Positions 48,501 through 62,331 of a stretch of DNA of 64,000 bases are shown here, piece after piece. Each line of letters starts with the position of its first letter. Position 1 is the stretch's first letter. The stretch is from Osmia lignaria lignaria (taxonomy: Eukaryota; Arthropoda; Insecta; Hymenoptera; Megachilidae): positions 20,026,001-20,090,000 of the forward strand of contig NW_027478162.1 of the NCBI RefSeq assembly GCF_051020975.1, in the 5' to 3' direction. The translations under genes and the position numbers were made by a program. The notes beneath the pieces are model-generated. The model ran no database searches. It was given only the letters and a program-made list of their open reading frames with translations, and was not told the DNA's origin.

Positions 48501-50417
48501 TCGAGATATATCGAGATATTTAAAAGTTCCGAAGCCGCACCAACATAATAGAGATACAGAAACACCGTGGCCCCTTTCTTTGAGATAACTCTGCACTAGT
48601 GCGAGCCGCAAATGCCACTTCCAGCTTAGCTGTGCAGAAGAAGAACAACAAGAAGAAGAAATATCTCGAAATATGTCCGTCAGGCCCCTTCCCTTGAGAT
48701 AAATCAGCAAATATCTCGGAAACGAAGCGAGCTATGGCAAGATGTTAAGAGACCTTTTTTGTAGAGAATTAAGTTTCCTACTTTTTATGTTCTATGATAT
48801 TTTTTGATCAGATGCGTAGTTTTCGAGATATATCAAGATATTTAAAAGTTCCGAAGCCGCACCAACATAATAGAGATACAGAAACACCGTGGCCCCTTTC
48901 TTTGAGATAACTCTGCACTATTGCGAGCTGCAAATGCCACTTCCAGCTTAGCTGTGCAGAAGAAGAACAACAAGAAGAAGAAATATCTCGAAATATGTCC
49001 GTCAGGCCCCTTCCCTTGAGATAAATCTGCAAATATCTCGGAAACGAAGAGAGCTATGGCAAAATGTTAAGAGACCTTTTTTGTAGAGAATTAAGTTTCC
49101 TACTTTTTATGTTCTATGATATTTTTTGATCAGATGCGTAGTTCTCGAGATATATCAAGATATTTAAAAGTTCCGAAGCCGCACCAACATAATAGAGATA
49201 CAGAAACACCGTCGCCCCTTTCTTTGAGATAACTTTGCACTATTGCGAGCTGTAAATGCCACTTCCAGCTTAGCTGTGCAGAAGAAGTACAACAAGAAGA
49301 AGAAATATCTCGAAATATGTCCGTCAGGCCCCTTCCCTTGACATATATCTGCAAATATCTCGGAAAGGAAGCGAGCTATGGCAAAATGTTAAGAGACCTT
49401 TTTTGTAGAGAATTAAGTTTCCTACTTTTTATGTTCTATGATATTTTTTGATCAGATGCGTAGTTCTCGAGATATATCAAGATATTTAAAAGTTCCGAAG
49501 CCGCACCAACATAATAGAGATACAGAAACACCGTGGCCCCTTTCTTTGAGATAACGCTGCACTAGTGCGAGCCGCAAATGCCACTTCCAGCTTAGCTGTG
49601 CAGAAGAAGAACAACAAGAAGAAGAAATATCTCGAAATATGTCCGTCAGGCCCCTTCCCTTGAGATAAATCTGCAAATATCTCGGAAACGAAGCGAGCTA
49701 TGGCAAAATGTTAACAGACCTTTTTTGTAGAGAATTAAGTTTCCTACTTTTTATGTTCTATGATATTTTTTGATCAGATGCGTAGTTCTCGAGATATATC
49801 AAGATATTTAAAAGTTCCGAAGCCGCACCAACATAATAGAGATACAGAAACACCGTCGCCCCTTTCTTTGAGATAACTTTGCACTATTGCGAGCTGTAAA
49901 TGCCACTTCCAGCTTAGCTGTGCAGAAGAAGTACAACAAGAAGAAGAAATATCTCGAAATATGTCCGTCAGGCCCCTTCCCTTGAGATATATCTGCAAAT
50001 ATCTCGGAAACGAAGCGAGCTATGGCAAAATGTTAAGAGACGTTTTTTGTAGAGAATTATGTTTCCTACAATTTATGTTCTATGATATTTTTTGATCACA
50101 AGCGTAGTTTTCGAGATATATCGAGATATTTAAAAGTTCCGAAGCCGCACCAACATAATAGAGATACAGAAACACCGTGGCCCCTTTCTTTGAGATAACT
50201 CTGCACTAGTGCGAGCCGCAAATGCCACTTCCAGCTTAGCTGTGCAGAAGAAGAACAACAAGAAGAAGAAATATCTCGAAATATGTCCGTCAGGCCCCTT
50301 CCCTTGAGATAAATCAGCAAATATCTCGGAAACGAAGCGAGCTATGGCAAGATGTTAAGAGACCTTTTTTGTAGAGAATTAAGTTTCCTACTTTTTATGT
50401 TCTATGATATTTTTTGA
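45588..50417. repeat. 5/6-monomer higher-order repeat, three rounds
   Basis: A four-monomer core (TTGACATATATC type; AACGCTGC type; GTCGCCCC type; GATCACAAGCG type) starts at 45,588, 47,520 and 49,130. The spacing is 1,932 bp for the first step and 1,610 bp for the second. Round one is followed by two monomers (46,876 and 47,198), round two by one (48,808). Rounds two and three share AAATCAGCAAAT (near 48,703 and 50,313) and GGAAAGGAAGCG, so they are the closest pair. GAGCTATTGC near 47,766 is private to round two. Confidence 0.85.
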
Positions 50418-53400
50418 TCAGATGCGTAGTTCTCGAGATATATCAAGTTATTTAAAAGTTCCGAAGCCGCACCAACATAATAGAGATACAGAAACACCGT
50501 GGCCCCTTTCTTTGAGATAACTCTGCACTAGTGCGAGCCGCAAATGCCACTTCCAGCTTAGCTGTGCAGAAGAAGAACAACAAGAAGAAGAAATATCTCG
50601 AAATATGTCCGTCAGGCCCCTTCCCTTGACATATATCTGCAAATATCTCGGAAACGAAGCGAGCTATGGCAAAATGTTAAGAGACCTTTTTTGTAGAGAA
50701 TTAAGTTTCCTACTTTTTATGTTCTATGATATTTTTTGATCAGATGCGCAGTTCTCGAGATATATCAAGATATTTAAAAGTTCCGAAGCCGCACCAACAT
50801 AATAGAGATACAGAAACACCGTGGCCCCTTTCTTTGAGATAACTCTGCACTATTGCGAGCTGCAAATGCCACTTCCAGCTTAGCTGTGCAGAAGAAGAAC
50901 AACAAGAAGAAGAAATATCTCGAAATATGTCCGTCAGGCCCTTTCCCTTCAGATAAATCTGCAAATATCTCGGAAACGAAGCGAGCTATGGCAAAATGTT
51001 AAGAGACCTTTTTTGTAGAGAATTAAGTTTCCTACTTTTTATGTTCTATGATATTTTTTGATCAGATGCGTAGTTCTCGAGATATATCAAGATATTTAAA
51101 AGTTCCGAAGCCGCACCAACATAATAGAGATACAGAAACACCGTGGCCCCTTTCTTTGAAATAACGCTGCACTAGTGCGAGCCGCAAATGCCACTTCCAG
51201 CTTAGCTGTGCAGAAGAAGAACAACAAGAAGAAGAAATATCTCGAAATATGTCCGTCAGGCCCCTTCCCTTGAGATAAATCTGCAAATATCTCGGAAACG
51301 AAGCGAGCTATGGCAAAATGTTAAGAGACCTTTTTTGTAGAGAATTAAGTTTCCTACTTTTTATGTTCTATGATATTTTTTGATCAGATGCGTAGTTCTC
51401 GAGATATATCAAGATATTTAAAAGTTCCGAAGCCGCACCAACATAATAGAGATACAGAAACACCGTCGCCCCTTTCTTTGAGATAACTTTGCACTATTGC
51501 GAGCTGTAAATGCCACTTCCAGCTTAGCTGTGCAGAAGAAGTACAACAAGAAGAAGAAATATCTCGAAATATGTCCGTCAGGCCCCTTCCCTTGACATAT
51601 ATCTGCAAATATCTCGGAAACGAAGCGAGCTATGGCAAAATGTTAAGAGACCTTTTTTGTAGAGAATTATGTTTCCTACAATTTATGTTCTATGATATTT
51701 TTTGATCAGAAGCGTAGTTGTCGAGATATATCGAGATATTTAAAAGTTCCGAAGCCGCACCAACATAATAGAGATACAGAAACACCGTGGCCCCTTTCTT
51801 TGAGATAACTCTGCACTAGTGCGAGCCGCAAATGCCACTTCCAGCTTAGCTGTGCAGAAGAAGAACAACAAGAAGAAGAAATATCTCGAAATATGTCCGT
51901 CAGGCCCCTTCCCTTGAGATAAATCTGCAAATATCTCGGAAACGAAGCGAGCTATGGCAAAATGTTAAGAGACCTTTTTTGTAGAGAACTAAGTTTCCTA
52001 CTTTTTATGTTCTATGATATTTTTTGATCAGATGCGCAGTTCTCGAGATATATCAAGATATTTAAAAGTTCCGAAGCCGCACCAACATAATAGAGATACA
52101 GAAACACCGTGGCCCCTTTCTTTGAGATAACTCTGCACTAGTGCGTGCCGCAAATGCCACTTCCAGCTTAGCTGTGCAGAAGAAGAACAACAAGAAGAAG
52201 AAATATCTCGAAATATGTCCGTCAGGCCCCTTCCCTTGAGATAAATCTGCAAATATCTCGGAAACGAAGCGAGCTATGGCAAAATGTTAAGAGACCTTTT
52301 TTGTAGAGAATTAAGTTTCCTACTTTTTATGTTCTATGATATTTTTTGATCAGATGCGTAGTTCTCGAGATATATCAAGATATTTAAAAGTTCCGAAGCC
52401 GCACCAACATAATAGAGATACAGAAACACCGTCGCCCCTTTCTTTGAGATAACTTTGCACTATTGCGAGCTGTAAATGCCACTTCCAGCTTAGCTGTGCA
52501 GAAGAAGTACAACAAGAAGAAGAAATATCTCGAAATATGTCCGTCAGGCCCCTTCCCTTGACATATATCTGCAAATATCTCGGAAACGAAGCGAGCTATG
52601 GCAAAATGTTAAGAGACCTTTTTTGTAGAGAATTATGTTTCCTACAATTTATGTTCTATGATATTTTTTGATCAGAAGCGTAGTTGTCGAGATATATCGA
52701 GATATTTAAAAGTTCCGAAGCCGCACCAACATAATAGAGATACAGAAACACCGTGGCCCCTTTCTTTGAAATAACGCTGCACTAGTGCGAGCCGCAAATG
52801 CCACTTCCAGCTTAGCTGTGCAGAAGAAGAACAACAAGAAGAAGAAATATCTCGAAATATGTCCGTCAGGCCCCTTCCCTTGAGATAAATCTGCAAATAT
52901 CTCGGAAACGAAGCGAGCTATGGCAAAATGTTAACAGACCTTTTTTGTAGAGAATTAAGTTTCCTACTTTTTATGTTCTATGATATTTTTTGATCAGATG
53001 CGCAGTTCTCGAGATATATCAAGATATTTAAAAGTTCCGAAGCCGCACCAACATAATAGAGATACAGAAACACCGTGGCCCCTTTCTTTGAGATAACTCT
53101 GCACTATTGCGAGCTGCAAATGCCACTTCCAGCTTAGCTGTGCAGAAGAAGAACAACAAGAAGAAGAAATATCTCGAAATATGTCCGTCAGGCCCTTTCC
53201 CTTCAGATAAATCTGCAAATATCTCGGAAACGAAGCGAGCTATGGCAAAATGCTAAGAGACCTTTTTTGTAGAGAATTATGTTTCCTACAATTTATGTTC
53301 TATGATATTTTTTGATCAGAAGCGTAGTTTTCGAGATATATCGAGATATTTAAAAGTTCCGAAGCCGCACCAACATAATAGAGATACAGAAACACCGTGG

Positions 53401-56400
53401 CCCCTTTCTTTGAGATAACTCTGCACTAGTGCGAGCCGTAAATGCCACTTCCAGCTTAGCTGTGCAGAAGAGGTACAACAAGAAGAAGAAATATCTCGAA
53501 ATATGTCCGTCAGGCCCCTTCCCTTGAGATATATCTGCAAATATCTCGGAAACGAAGCGAGCTATGGCAAAATGTTAAGAGACCTTTTTTGTAGAGAATT
53601 ATGGTTCCTACAATTTATGTTCTATGATATTTTTTGATCAGAAGCGTAGTTTTCGAGATATATCGAGATATTTAAAAGTTCCGAAGCCGCACCAACATAA
53701 TAGAGATACAGAAACACCGCGGCCCCTTTCTTTGAGATAACTCTGCACTAGTGCGAGCCGCAAATGCCACTTCCAGCTTAGCTGTGCAGAAGAAGAACAA
53801 CAAGAAGAAGAAATATCTCGAAATATGTCCGTCAGGCCCCTTCCCTTGAGATAAATCTGCAAATATCTCGGAAACGAAGCGAGCTATGGCAAAATGTTAA
53901 CAGACCTTTTATGTAGAGAATTAAGTTTCCTACTTTTTATGTTCTATGATATTTTTTGATCAGATGCGTAGTTCTCGAGATATATCAAGATATTTAAAAG
54001 TTCCGAAGCCGCACCAACATAATAGAGATACAGAAACACCGTCGCCCCTTTCTTTGAGATAACTTTGCACTATTGCGAGCTGTAAATGCCACTTCCAGCT
54101 TAGCTGTGCAGAAGAAGTACAACAAGAAGAAGAAATATCTCGAAATATGTCCGTCAGGCCCCTTCCCTTGAGATATATCTGCAAATATCTCGGAAACGAA
54201 GCGAGCTATGGCAAAATGTTAAGAGACGTTTTTTGTAGAGAATTATGTTTCCTACAATTTATGTTCTATGATATTTTTTGATCACAAGCGTAGTTTTCGA
54301 GATATATCGAGATATTTAAAAGTTCCGAAGCCGCACCAACATAATAGAGATACAGAAACACCGTGGCCCCTTTCTTTGAGATAACTCTGCACTAGTGCGA
54401 GCCGCAAATGCCACTTCCAGCTTAGCTGTGCAGAAGAAGAACAACAAGAAGAAGAAATATCTCGAAATATGTCCGTCAGGCCCCTTCCCTTGAGATAAAT
54501 CTGCAAATATCTCGGAAACGAAGCGAGCTATGGCAAAATGTTAAGAGACCTTTTTTGTAGAGAATTAAGTTTCCTACTTTTTATGTTCTATGATATTTTT
54601 TGATCAGATGCGTAGTTCTCGAGATATATCAAGATATTTAAAAGTTCCGAAGCCGCACCAACATAATAGAGATACAGAAACACCGTGGCCCCTTTCTTTG
54701 AGATAACTCTGCACTATTGCGAGCTGCAAATGCCACTTCCAGCTTAGCTGTGCAGAAGAAGAACAACAAGAAGAAGAAATATCTCGAAATATGTCCGTCA
54801 GGCCCCTTCCCTTGAGATAAATCTGCAAATATCTCGGAAACGAAGAGAGCTATGGCAAAATGTTAAGAGACCTTTTTTGTAGAGAATTAAGTTTCCTACT
54901 TTTTATGTTCTATGATATTTTTTGATCAGAAGCGTAGTTTTCGAGATATATCGAGATATTTAAAAGTTCCGAAGCCGCACCAACATAATAGAGATACAGA
55001 AACACCGTGGCCCCTTTCTTTGAGATAACTCTGCACTAGTGCGAGCCGCAAATGCCACTTCCAGCTTAGCTGTGCAGAAGAAGAACAACAAGAAGAAGAA
55101 ATATCTCGAAATATGTCCGTCATGCCCCTTCCCTTGAGATAAATCTGCAAATATCTCGGAAACGAAGCGAGCTATGGCAAAATGCTAAGAGACCTTTTTT
55201 GTAAAGAATTATGTTTCCTACAATTTATGTTCTATGATATTTTTTGATCAGAAGCGTAGTTTTCGAGATATATCGAGATATTTAAAAGTTCCGAAGTCGT
55301 ACCAACATAATAGAGATACAGAAACACCGTGGCCCCTTTCTTTGAGATAACTCTGCACTAGTGCGAGCCGCAAATGCCACTTCCAGCTTAGCTGTGCCGA
55401 AGAAGAACAACAAGAAGAAGAAATATCTCGAAATATGTCCGTCAGGCCCCTTCCCTTGAGATAAATCTGCAAATATCTCGGAAACGAAGCGAGCTATGGC
55501 AAGATGTTAAGAGACCTTTTTTGTAGAGAATTAAGTTTCCTACTTTTTATGTTCTATGATATTTTTTGATCAGATGCGTAGTTCTCGAGATATATCAAGA
55601 TATTTAAAAGTTCCGAAGCCGCACCAACATAATAGAGATACAGAAACACCGTGGCCCCTTTCTTTGAGATAACTCTGCACTATTGCGAGCTGCAAATGCC
55701 ACTTCCAGCTTAGCTGTGCCGAAGAAGAACAACAAGAAGAAGAAATATCTCGAAATATGTCCGTCAGGCCCCTTCCCTTGAGATAAATCTGCAAATATCT
55801 CGGAAACGAAGCGAGCTATGGCAAAATGTTAAGAGACCTTTTTTGTAGAGAATTAAGTTTCCTACTTTTTATGTTCTATGATATTTTTTGATCAGATGCG
55901 TAGTTCTCGAGATATATCAAGATATTTAAAAGTTCCGAAGCCGCACCAACATAATAGAGATACAGAAACACCGTGGCCCCTTTCTTTGAAATAACGCTGC
56001 ACTAGTGCGAGCCGCAAATGCCACTTCCAGCTTAGCTGTGCAGAAGAAGAACAACAAGAAGAAGAAATATCTCGAAATATGTCCGTCAGGCCCCTTCCCT
56101 TGAGATAAATCTGCAAATATCTCGGAAACGAAGCGAGCTATGGCAAAATGTTAAGAGACCTTTTTTGTAGAGAATTAAGTTTCCTACTTTTTATGTTCTA
56201 TGATATTTTTTGATCAGATGCGCAGTTCTCGAGATATATCAAGATATTTAAAAGTTCCGAAGCCGCACCAACATAATAGAGATACAGAAACACCGTGGCC
56301 CCTTTCTTTGAGATAACTCTGCACTATTGCGAGCTGCAAATGCCACTTCCAGCTTAGCTGTGCAGAAGAAGAACAACAAGAAGAAGAAATATCTCGAAAT

Positions 56401-56857
56401 ATGTCCGTCAGGCCCTTTCCCTTCAGATAAATCTGCAAATATCTCGGAAACGAAGCGAGCTATGGCAAAATGCTAAGAGACCTTTTTTGTAGAGAATTAT
56501 GTTTCCTACAATTTATGTTATATGATATTTTTTGATCAGAAGCGTAGTTTTCGAGATATATCGAGATATTTAAAAGTTCCGAAGCCGCACCAACATAATA
56601 GAGATACAGAAACACCGTGGCCCCTTTCTTTGAGATAACTCTGCACTAGTGCGAGCCGTAAATGCCACTTCCAGCTTAGCTGTGCAGAAGAAGAACAACA
56701 AGAAGAAGAAATATCTCGAAATATGTCCGTCAGGCCCCTTCCCTTGAGATAAATCTGCAAATATCTCGGAAAGGAAGCGAGCTATGGCAAAATGTTAAGA
56801 GACCTTTTTTGTAGAGAATTAAGTTTCCTACTTTTTATGTTCTATGATATTTTTTGA
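50418..56857. repeat. Mosaic region of right-hand monomer types
   Basis: Twenty monomers of types seen between 23 and 50 kb, in orders partly copied from 41-46 kb (see the 11,914-bp and 9,016-bp matches). It contains a clear chimera at 52,672, a GATCAAGTTATTT change near 50,447, a GCGTGCCGC change near 52,145, and a CTTTTATGTAG change near 53,910 that interrupts the T tract. The run at 54,926-55,891 (GTCATGCCCC, GAAGTCGTACC, GTGCCGAAG monomers) is related to 42,046-43,011 and 58,146-59,111. Confidence 0.75.
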
Positions 56858-58145
56858 TCAGATGCGTAGTTCTCGAGATATATCAAGATATTTAAAAGTT
56901 CCGAAGCCGCACCAACATAATAGAGATACAGAAACACCGTGGCCCCTTTCTTTGAGATAACGCTGCACTAGTGCGAGCCGCAAATGCCACTTCCAGCTTA
57001 GCTGTGCAGAAGAAGAACAACAAGAAGAAGAAATATCTCGAAATATGTCCGTCAGGCCCCTTCCCTTGAGATAAATCTGCAAATATCTCGGAAACGAAGC
57101 GAGCTATGGCAAAATGTTAACAGACCTTTTTTGTAGAGAATTAAGTTTCCTACTTTTTATGTTCTATGATATTTTTTGATCAGATGCGTAGTTCTCGAGA
57201 TATATCAAGATATTTAAAAGTTCCGAAGCCGCACCAACATAATAGAGATACAGAAACAGCGTCGCCCCTTTCTTTGAGATAACTTTGCACTACTGCGAGC
57301 TGTAAATGCCACTTCCAGCTTAGCTGTGCAGAAGAAGTACAACAAGAAGAAGAAATATCTCGAAATATGTCCGTCAGGCCCCTTCCCTTGAGATAAATCT
57401 GCAAATATCTCGGAAACGAAGCGAGCTATGGCAAAATGTTAAGAGACGTTTTTTGTAGAGAATTATGTTTCCTACTTTTTATGTTCTATGATATTTTTTG
57501 ATCAGATGCGTAGTTCTCGAGATATATCAAGATATTTAAAAGTTCCGAAGCCGCACCAACATAATAGAGATACAGAAACACCGTGGCCCCTTTCTTTGAG
57601 ATAACGCTGCACTAGTGCGAGCCGCAAATGCCACTTCCAGCTTAGCTGTGCAGAAGAAGAACAACAAGAAGAAGAAATATCTCGAAATATGTCCGTCAGG
57701 CCCCTTCCCTTGAGATAAATCTGCAAATATCTCGGAAACGAAGCGAGCTATGGCAAAATGTTAACAGACCTTTTTTGTAGAGAATTAAGTTTCCTACTTT
57801 TTATGTTCTATGATATTTTTTGATCAGATGCGTAGTTCTCGAGATATATCAAGATATTTAAAAGTTCCGAAGCCGCACCAACATAATAGAGATACAGAAA
57901 CAGCGTCGCCCCTTTCTTTGAGATAACTTTGCACTACTGCGAGCTGTAAATGCCACTTCCAGCTTAGCTGTGCAGAAGAAGTACAACAAGAAGAAGAAAT
58001 ATCTCGAAATATGTCCGTCAGGCCCCTTCCCTTGAGATAAATCTGCAAATATCTCGGAAACGAAGCGAGCTATGGCAAAATGTTAAGAGACGTTTTTTGT
58101 AGAGAATTATGTTTCCTACAATTTATGTTCTATGATATTTTTTGA
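56858..58145. repeat. Dimer duplication (644 bp x 2)
   Basis: Two adjacent dimers at 56,858-57,501 and 57,502-58,145 share an AACGCTGC monomer followed by a GTCGCCCC monomer with two private variants, AAACAGCG (near 57,256 and 57,900) and CACTACTGCG (near 57,289 and 57,933). No other copy in the window has these, so the dimer was duplicated recently. The first dimer ends with ATGTTTCCTACTTTTTATG, a hybrid of the two usual haplotypes, and the second with ATGTTTCCTACAATTTATG. Confidence 0.88.
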
Positions 58146-61100
58146 TCACAAGCGTAGTTTTCGAGATATATCGAGATATTTAAAAGTTCCGATGCCGCAC
58201 CAACATAATAGAGATACAGAAACACCGTGGCCCCTTTCTTTGAGATAACTCTGCACTAGTGCGAGCCGCAAATGCCACTTCCAGCTTAGCTGTGCAGAAG
58301 AAGAACAACAAGAAGAAGAAATATCTCGAAATATGTCCGTCATGCCCCTTCCCTTGAGATAAATCTGCAAATATCTCGGAAACGAAGCGAGCTATGGCAA
58401 AATGCTAAGAGACCTTTTTTGTAAAGAATTATGTTTCCTACAATTTATGTTCTATGATATTTTTTGATCAGAAGCGTAGTTTTCGAGATATATCGAGATA
58501 TTTAAAAGTTCCGAAGTCGTACCAACATAATAGAGATACAGAAACACCGTGGCCCCTTTCTTTGAGATAACTCTGCACTAGTGCGAGCCGCAAATGCCAC
58601 TTCCAGCTTAGCTGTGCCGAAGAAGAACAACAAGAAGAAGAAATATCTCGAAATATGTCCGTCAGGCCCCTTCCCTTGAGATAAATCTGCAAATATCTCG
58701 GAAACGAAGCGAGCTATGGCAAAATGTTGAGAGACCTTTTTTGTAGAAAATTAAGTTTCCTACTTTTTATGTTCTATGATATTTTTTGATCAGATGCGTA
58801 GTTCTCGAGATATATCAAGATATTTAAAAGTTCCGAAGCCGCACCAACATAATAGAGATACAGAAACACCGTGGCCCCTTTGTTTGAGATAACTCTGCAC
58901 TATTGCGAGCTGCAAATGCCACTTCCAGCTTAGCTGTGCAGAAGAAGAACAACAAGAAGAAGAAATATCTCGAAATATGTCCGTCAGGCCCCTTCCCTTG
59001 AGATAAATCTGCAAATATCTCGGAAACGAAGAGAGCTATGGCAAAATGTTAAGAGACCTTTTTTGTAGAGAATTAAGTTTCCTACTTTTTATGTTCTATG
59101 ATATTTTTTGATCAGAAGCGTAGTTTTCGAGATATATCGAGATATTTAAAAGTTCCGAAGCCGCACCAACATAATAGAGATACAGAAACACCGTGGCCCC
59201 TTTCTTTGAGATAACTCTGCACTAGTGCGAGCCGCAAATGCCACTTCCAGCTTAGCTGTGCAGAAGAAGAACAACAAGAAGAAGAAATATCTCGAAATAT
59301 GTCCGTCAGGCCCCTTCCCTTGAGATAAATCTGCAAATATCTCGGAAACGAAGCGAGCTATGGCAAAATGTTAAGAGACCTTTTTTGTAGAGAATTATGT
59401 TTCCTACAATTTATGTTCTATGATATTTTTTGATCAGAAGCGTAGTTGTCGAGATATATCGAGATATTTAAAAGTTCCGAAGCCGCACCAACATAATAGA
59501 GATACAGAAACACCGTGGCCCCTTTCTTTGAGATAACTCTGCACTAGTGCGAGCCGCAAATGCCACTTCCAGCTTAGCTGTGCAGAAGAAGAACAACAAG
59601 AAGAAGAAATATCTCGAAATATGTCCGTCAGGCCCCTTCCCTTGAGATAAATCTGCAAATATCTCGGAAAGGAAGCGAGCTATGGCAAAATGTTAACAGA
59701 CCTTTTTTGTAGAGAATTAAGTTTCCTACTTTTTATGTTCTATGATATTTTTTGATCAGATGCGTAGTTCTCGAGATATATCAAGATATTTAAAAGTTCC
59801 GAAGCCGCACCAACATAATAGAGATACAGAAACACCGTGGCCCCTTTCTTTGAAATAACGCTGCACTAGTGCGAGCCGCAAATGCCACTTCCAGCTTAGC
59901 TGTGCAGAAGAAGAACAACAAGAAGAAGAAATATCTCGAAATATGTCCGTCAGGCCCCTTCCCTTGAGATAAATCTGCAAATATCTCGGAAACGAAGCGA
60001 GCTATGGCAAAATGTTAAGAGACCTTTTTTGTAGAGAATTAAGTTTCCTACTTTTTATGTTCTATGATATTTTTTGATCAAATGCGCAGTTCTCGAGATA
60101 TATCAAGATATTTAAAAGTTCCGAAGCCGCACCAACATAATAGAGATACAGAAACACCGTGGCCCCTTTCTTTGAGATAACTCTGCACTAGTGCGAGCCG
60201 CAAATGCCACTTCCAGCTTAGCTGTGCAGAAGAAGAACAACAAGAAGAAGAAATATCTCGAAATATGTCCGTCAGGCCCCTTCCCTTGAGATAAATCTGC
60301 AAATATCTCGGAAAGGAAGCGAGCTATGGCAAAATGTTAACAGACCTTTTTTGTAGAGAATTAAGTTTCCTACTTTTTATGTTCTATGATATTTTTTGAT
60401 CAGATGCGTAGTTCTCGAGATATATCAAGATATTTAAAAGTTCCGAAGCCGCACCAACATAATAGAGATACAGAAACACCGTGGCCCCTTTCTTTGAAAT
60501 AACGCTGCACTAGTGCGAGCCGCAAATGCCACTTCCAGCTTAGCTGTGCAGAAGAAGAACAACAAGAAGAAGAAATATCTCGAAATATGTCCGTCAGGCC
60601 CCTTCCCTTGAGATAAATCTGCAAATATCTCGGAAACGAAGCGAGCTATGGCAAAATGTTAAGAGACTTTTTTTGTAGAGAATTAAGTTTCCTACTTTTT
60701 ATGTTCTATGATATTTTTTGATCAGATGCGCAGTTCTCGAGATATATCAAGATATTTAAAAGTTCCGAAGCCGCACCAACATAATAGAGATACAGAAACA
60801 CCGTGGCCCCTTTCTTTGAGATAACTCTGCACTATTGCGAGCTGCAAATGCCACTTCCAGCTTAGCTGTGCAGAAGAAGAACAACAAGAAGAAGAAATAT
60901 CTCGAAATATGTCCGTCAGGCCCTTTCCCTTCAGATAAATCTGCAAATATCTCGGAAACGAAGCGAGCTATGGCAAAATGCTAAGAGACCTTTTTTGTAG
61001 AGAATTATGTTTCCTACAATTTATGTTCTATGATATTTTTTGATCAGAAGCGTAGTTTTCGAGATATATCGAGATATTTAAAAGTTCCGAAGCCGCACCA

Positions 61101-62331
61101 ACATAATAGAGATACAGAAACACCGTGGCCCCTTTCTTTGAGATAACTCTGCACTAGTGCGAGCCGCAAATGCCACTTCCAGCTTAGCTGTGCAGAAGAA
61201 GAACAACAAGAAGAAGAATTATCTCGAAATATGTCCGTCAGGCCCCTTCCCTTGAGATAAATCTGCAAATATCTCGGAAACGAAGCGAGCTATGGCAAAA
61301 TGTTAAGAGACCTTTTTTGTAGAGAATTAAGTTTCCTACTTTTTATGTTCTATGATATTTTTTGATCAGATGCGTAGTTCTCGAGATATATCAAGATATT
61401 TAAAAGTTCCGAAGCCGCACCAACATAATAGAGATACAGAAACACCGTGGCCCCTTTCTTTGAGATAACTCTGCACTAGTGCGAGCCGCAAATGCCACTT
61501 CCAGCTTAGCTGTGCAGAAGAAGAACAACAAGAAGAAGAAATATCTCGAAATATGTCCGTCAGGCCCCTTCCCTTGAGATAAATCTGCAAATATCTCGGA
61601 AACGAAGCGAGCTATGGCAAAATGTTAAGAGACCTTTTTTGTAGAGAATTAAGTTTCCTACTTTTTATGTTTCATGATATTTTTTGATCAGATGCGTAGT
61701 TCTCGAGATATATCAAGATATTTAAAAGTTCCGAAGCCGCACCAACATAATAGAGATACAGAAACACCGTCGCCCCTTTCTTTGAGATAACTTTGCACTA
61801 TTGCGAGCTGTAAATGCCACTTCCAGCTTAGCTGTGCAGAAGAAGTACAACAAGAAGAAGAAATATCTCGAAATATGTCCGTCAGGCCCCTTCCCTTGAC
61901 ATATATCTGCAAATATCTCGGAAACGAAGCGAGCTATGGCAAAATGTTAAGAGACCTTTTTTGTAGAGAATTATGTTTCCTACAATTTATGTTCTATGAT
62001 ATTTTTTGATCAGAAGCGTAGTTTTCGAGATATATCGAGATATTTAAAAGTTCCGAAGCCGCACCAACATAATAGAGATACAGAAACACCGTGGCCCCTT
62101 TCTTTGAGATAACTCTGCACTAGTGCGAGCCGCAAATGCCACTTCCAGCTTAGCTGTGCAGAAGAAGAACAACAAGAAGAAGAAATATCTCGAAATATGT
62201 CCGTCAGGCCCCTTCCCTTGAGATAAATCTGCAAATATCTCGGAAACGAAGCGAGCTATGGCAAAATGTTAAGAGACCTTTTTTGTAGAGAATTAAGTTT
62301 CCTACTTTTTATGTTCTATGATATTTTTTGA
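58146..62331. repeat. Mosaic region with alternating pairs
   Basis: Thirteen monomers of the right-hand types. The monomers at 59,756 and 60,400 are both TTTGAAATAACGCTGC types separated by GTGGCCCC monomers with GGAAAGGAAGCG. Private changes include GATGCCGCACC near 58,192, TTTGTTTGAGAT near 58,880, GATCAAATGCGC near 60,077, GAAGAATTATCTCG near 61,216 and GTTTCATGATA near 61,669. No unit longer than two monomers repeats cleanly. Confidence 0.72.
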
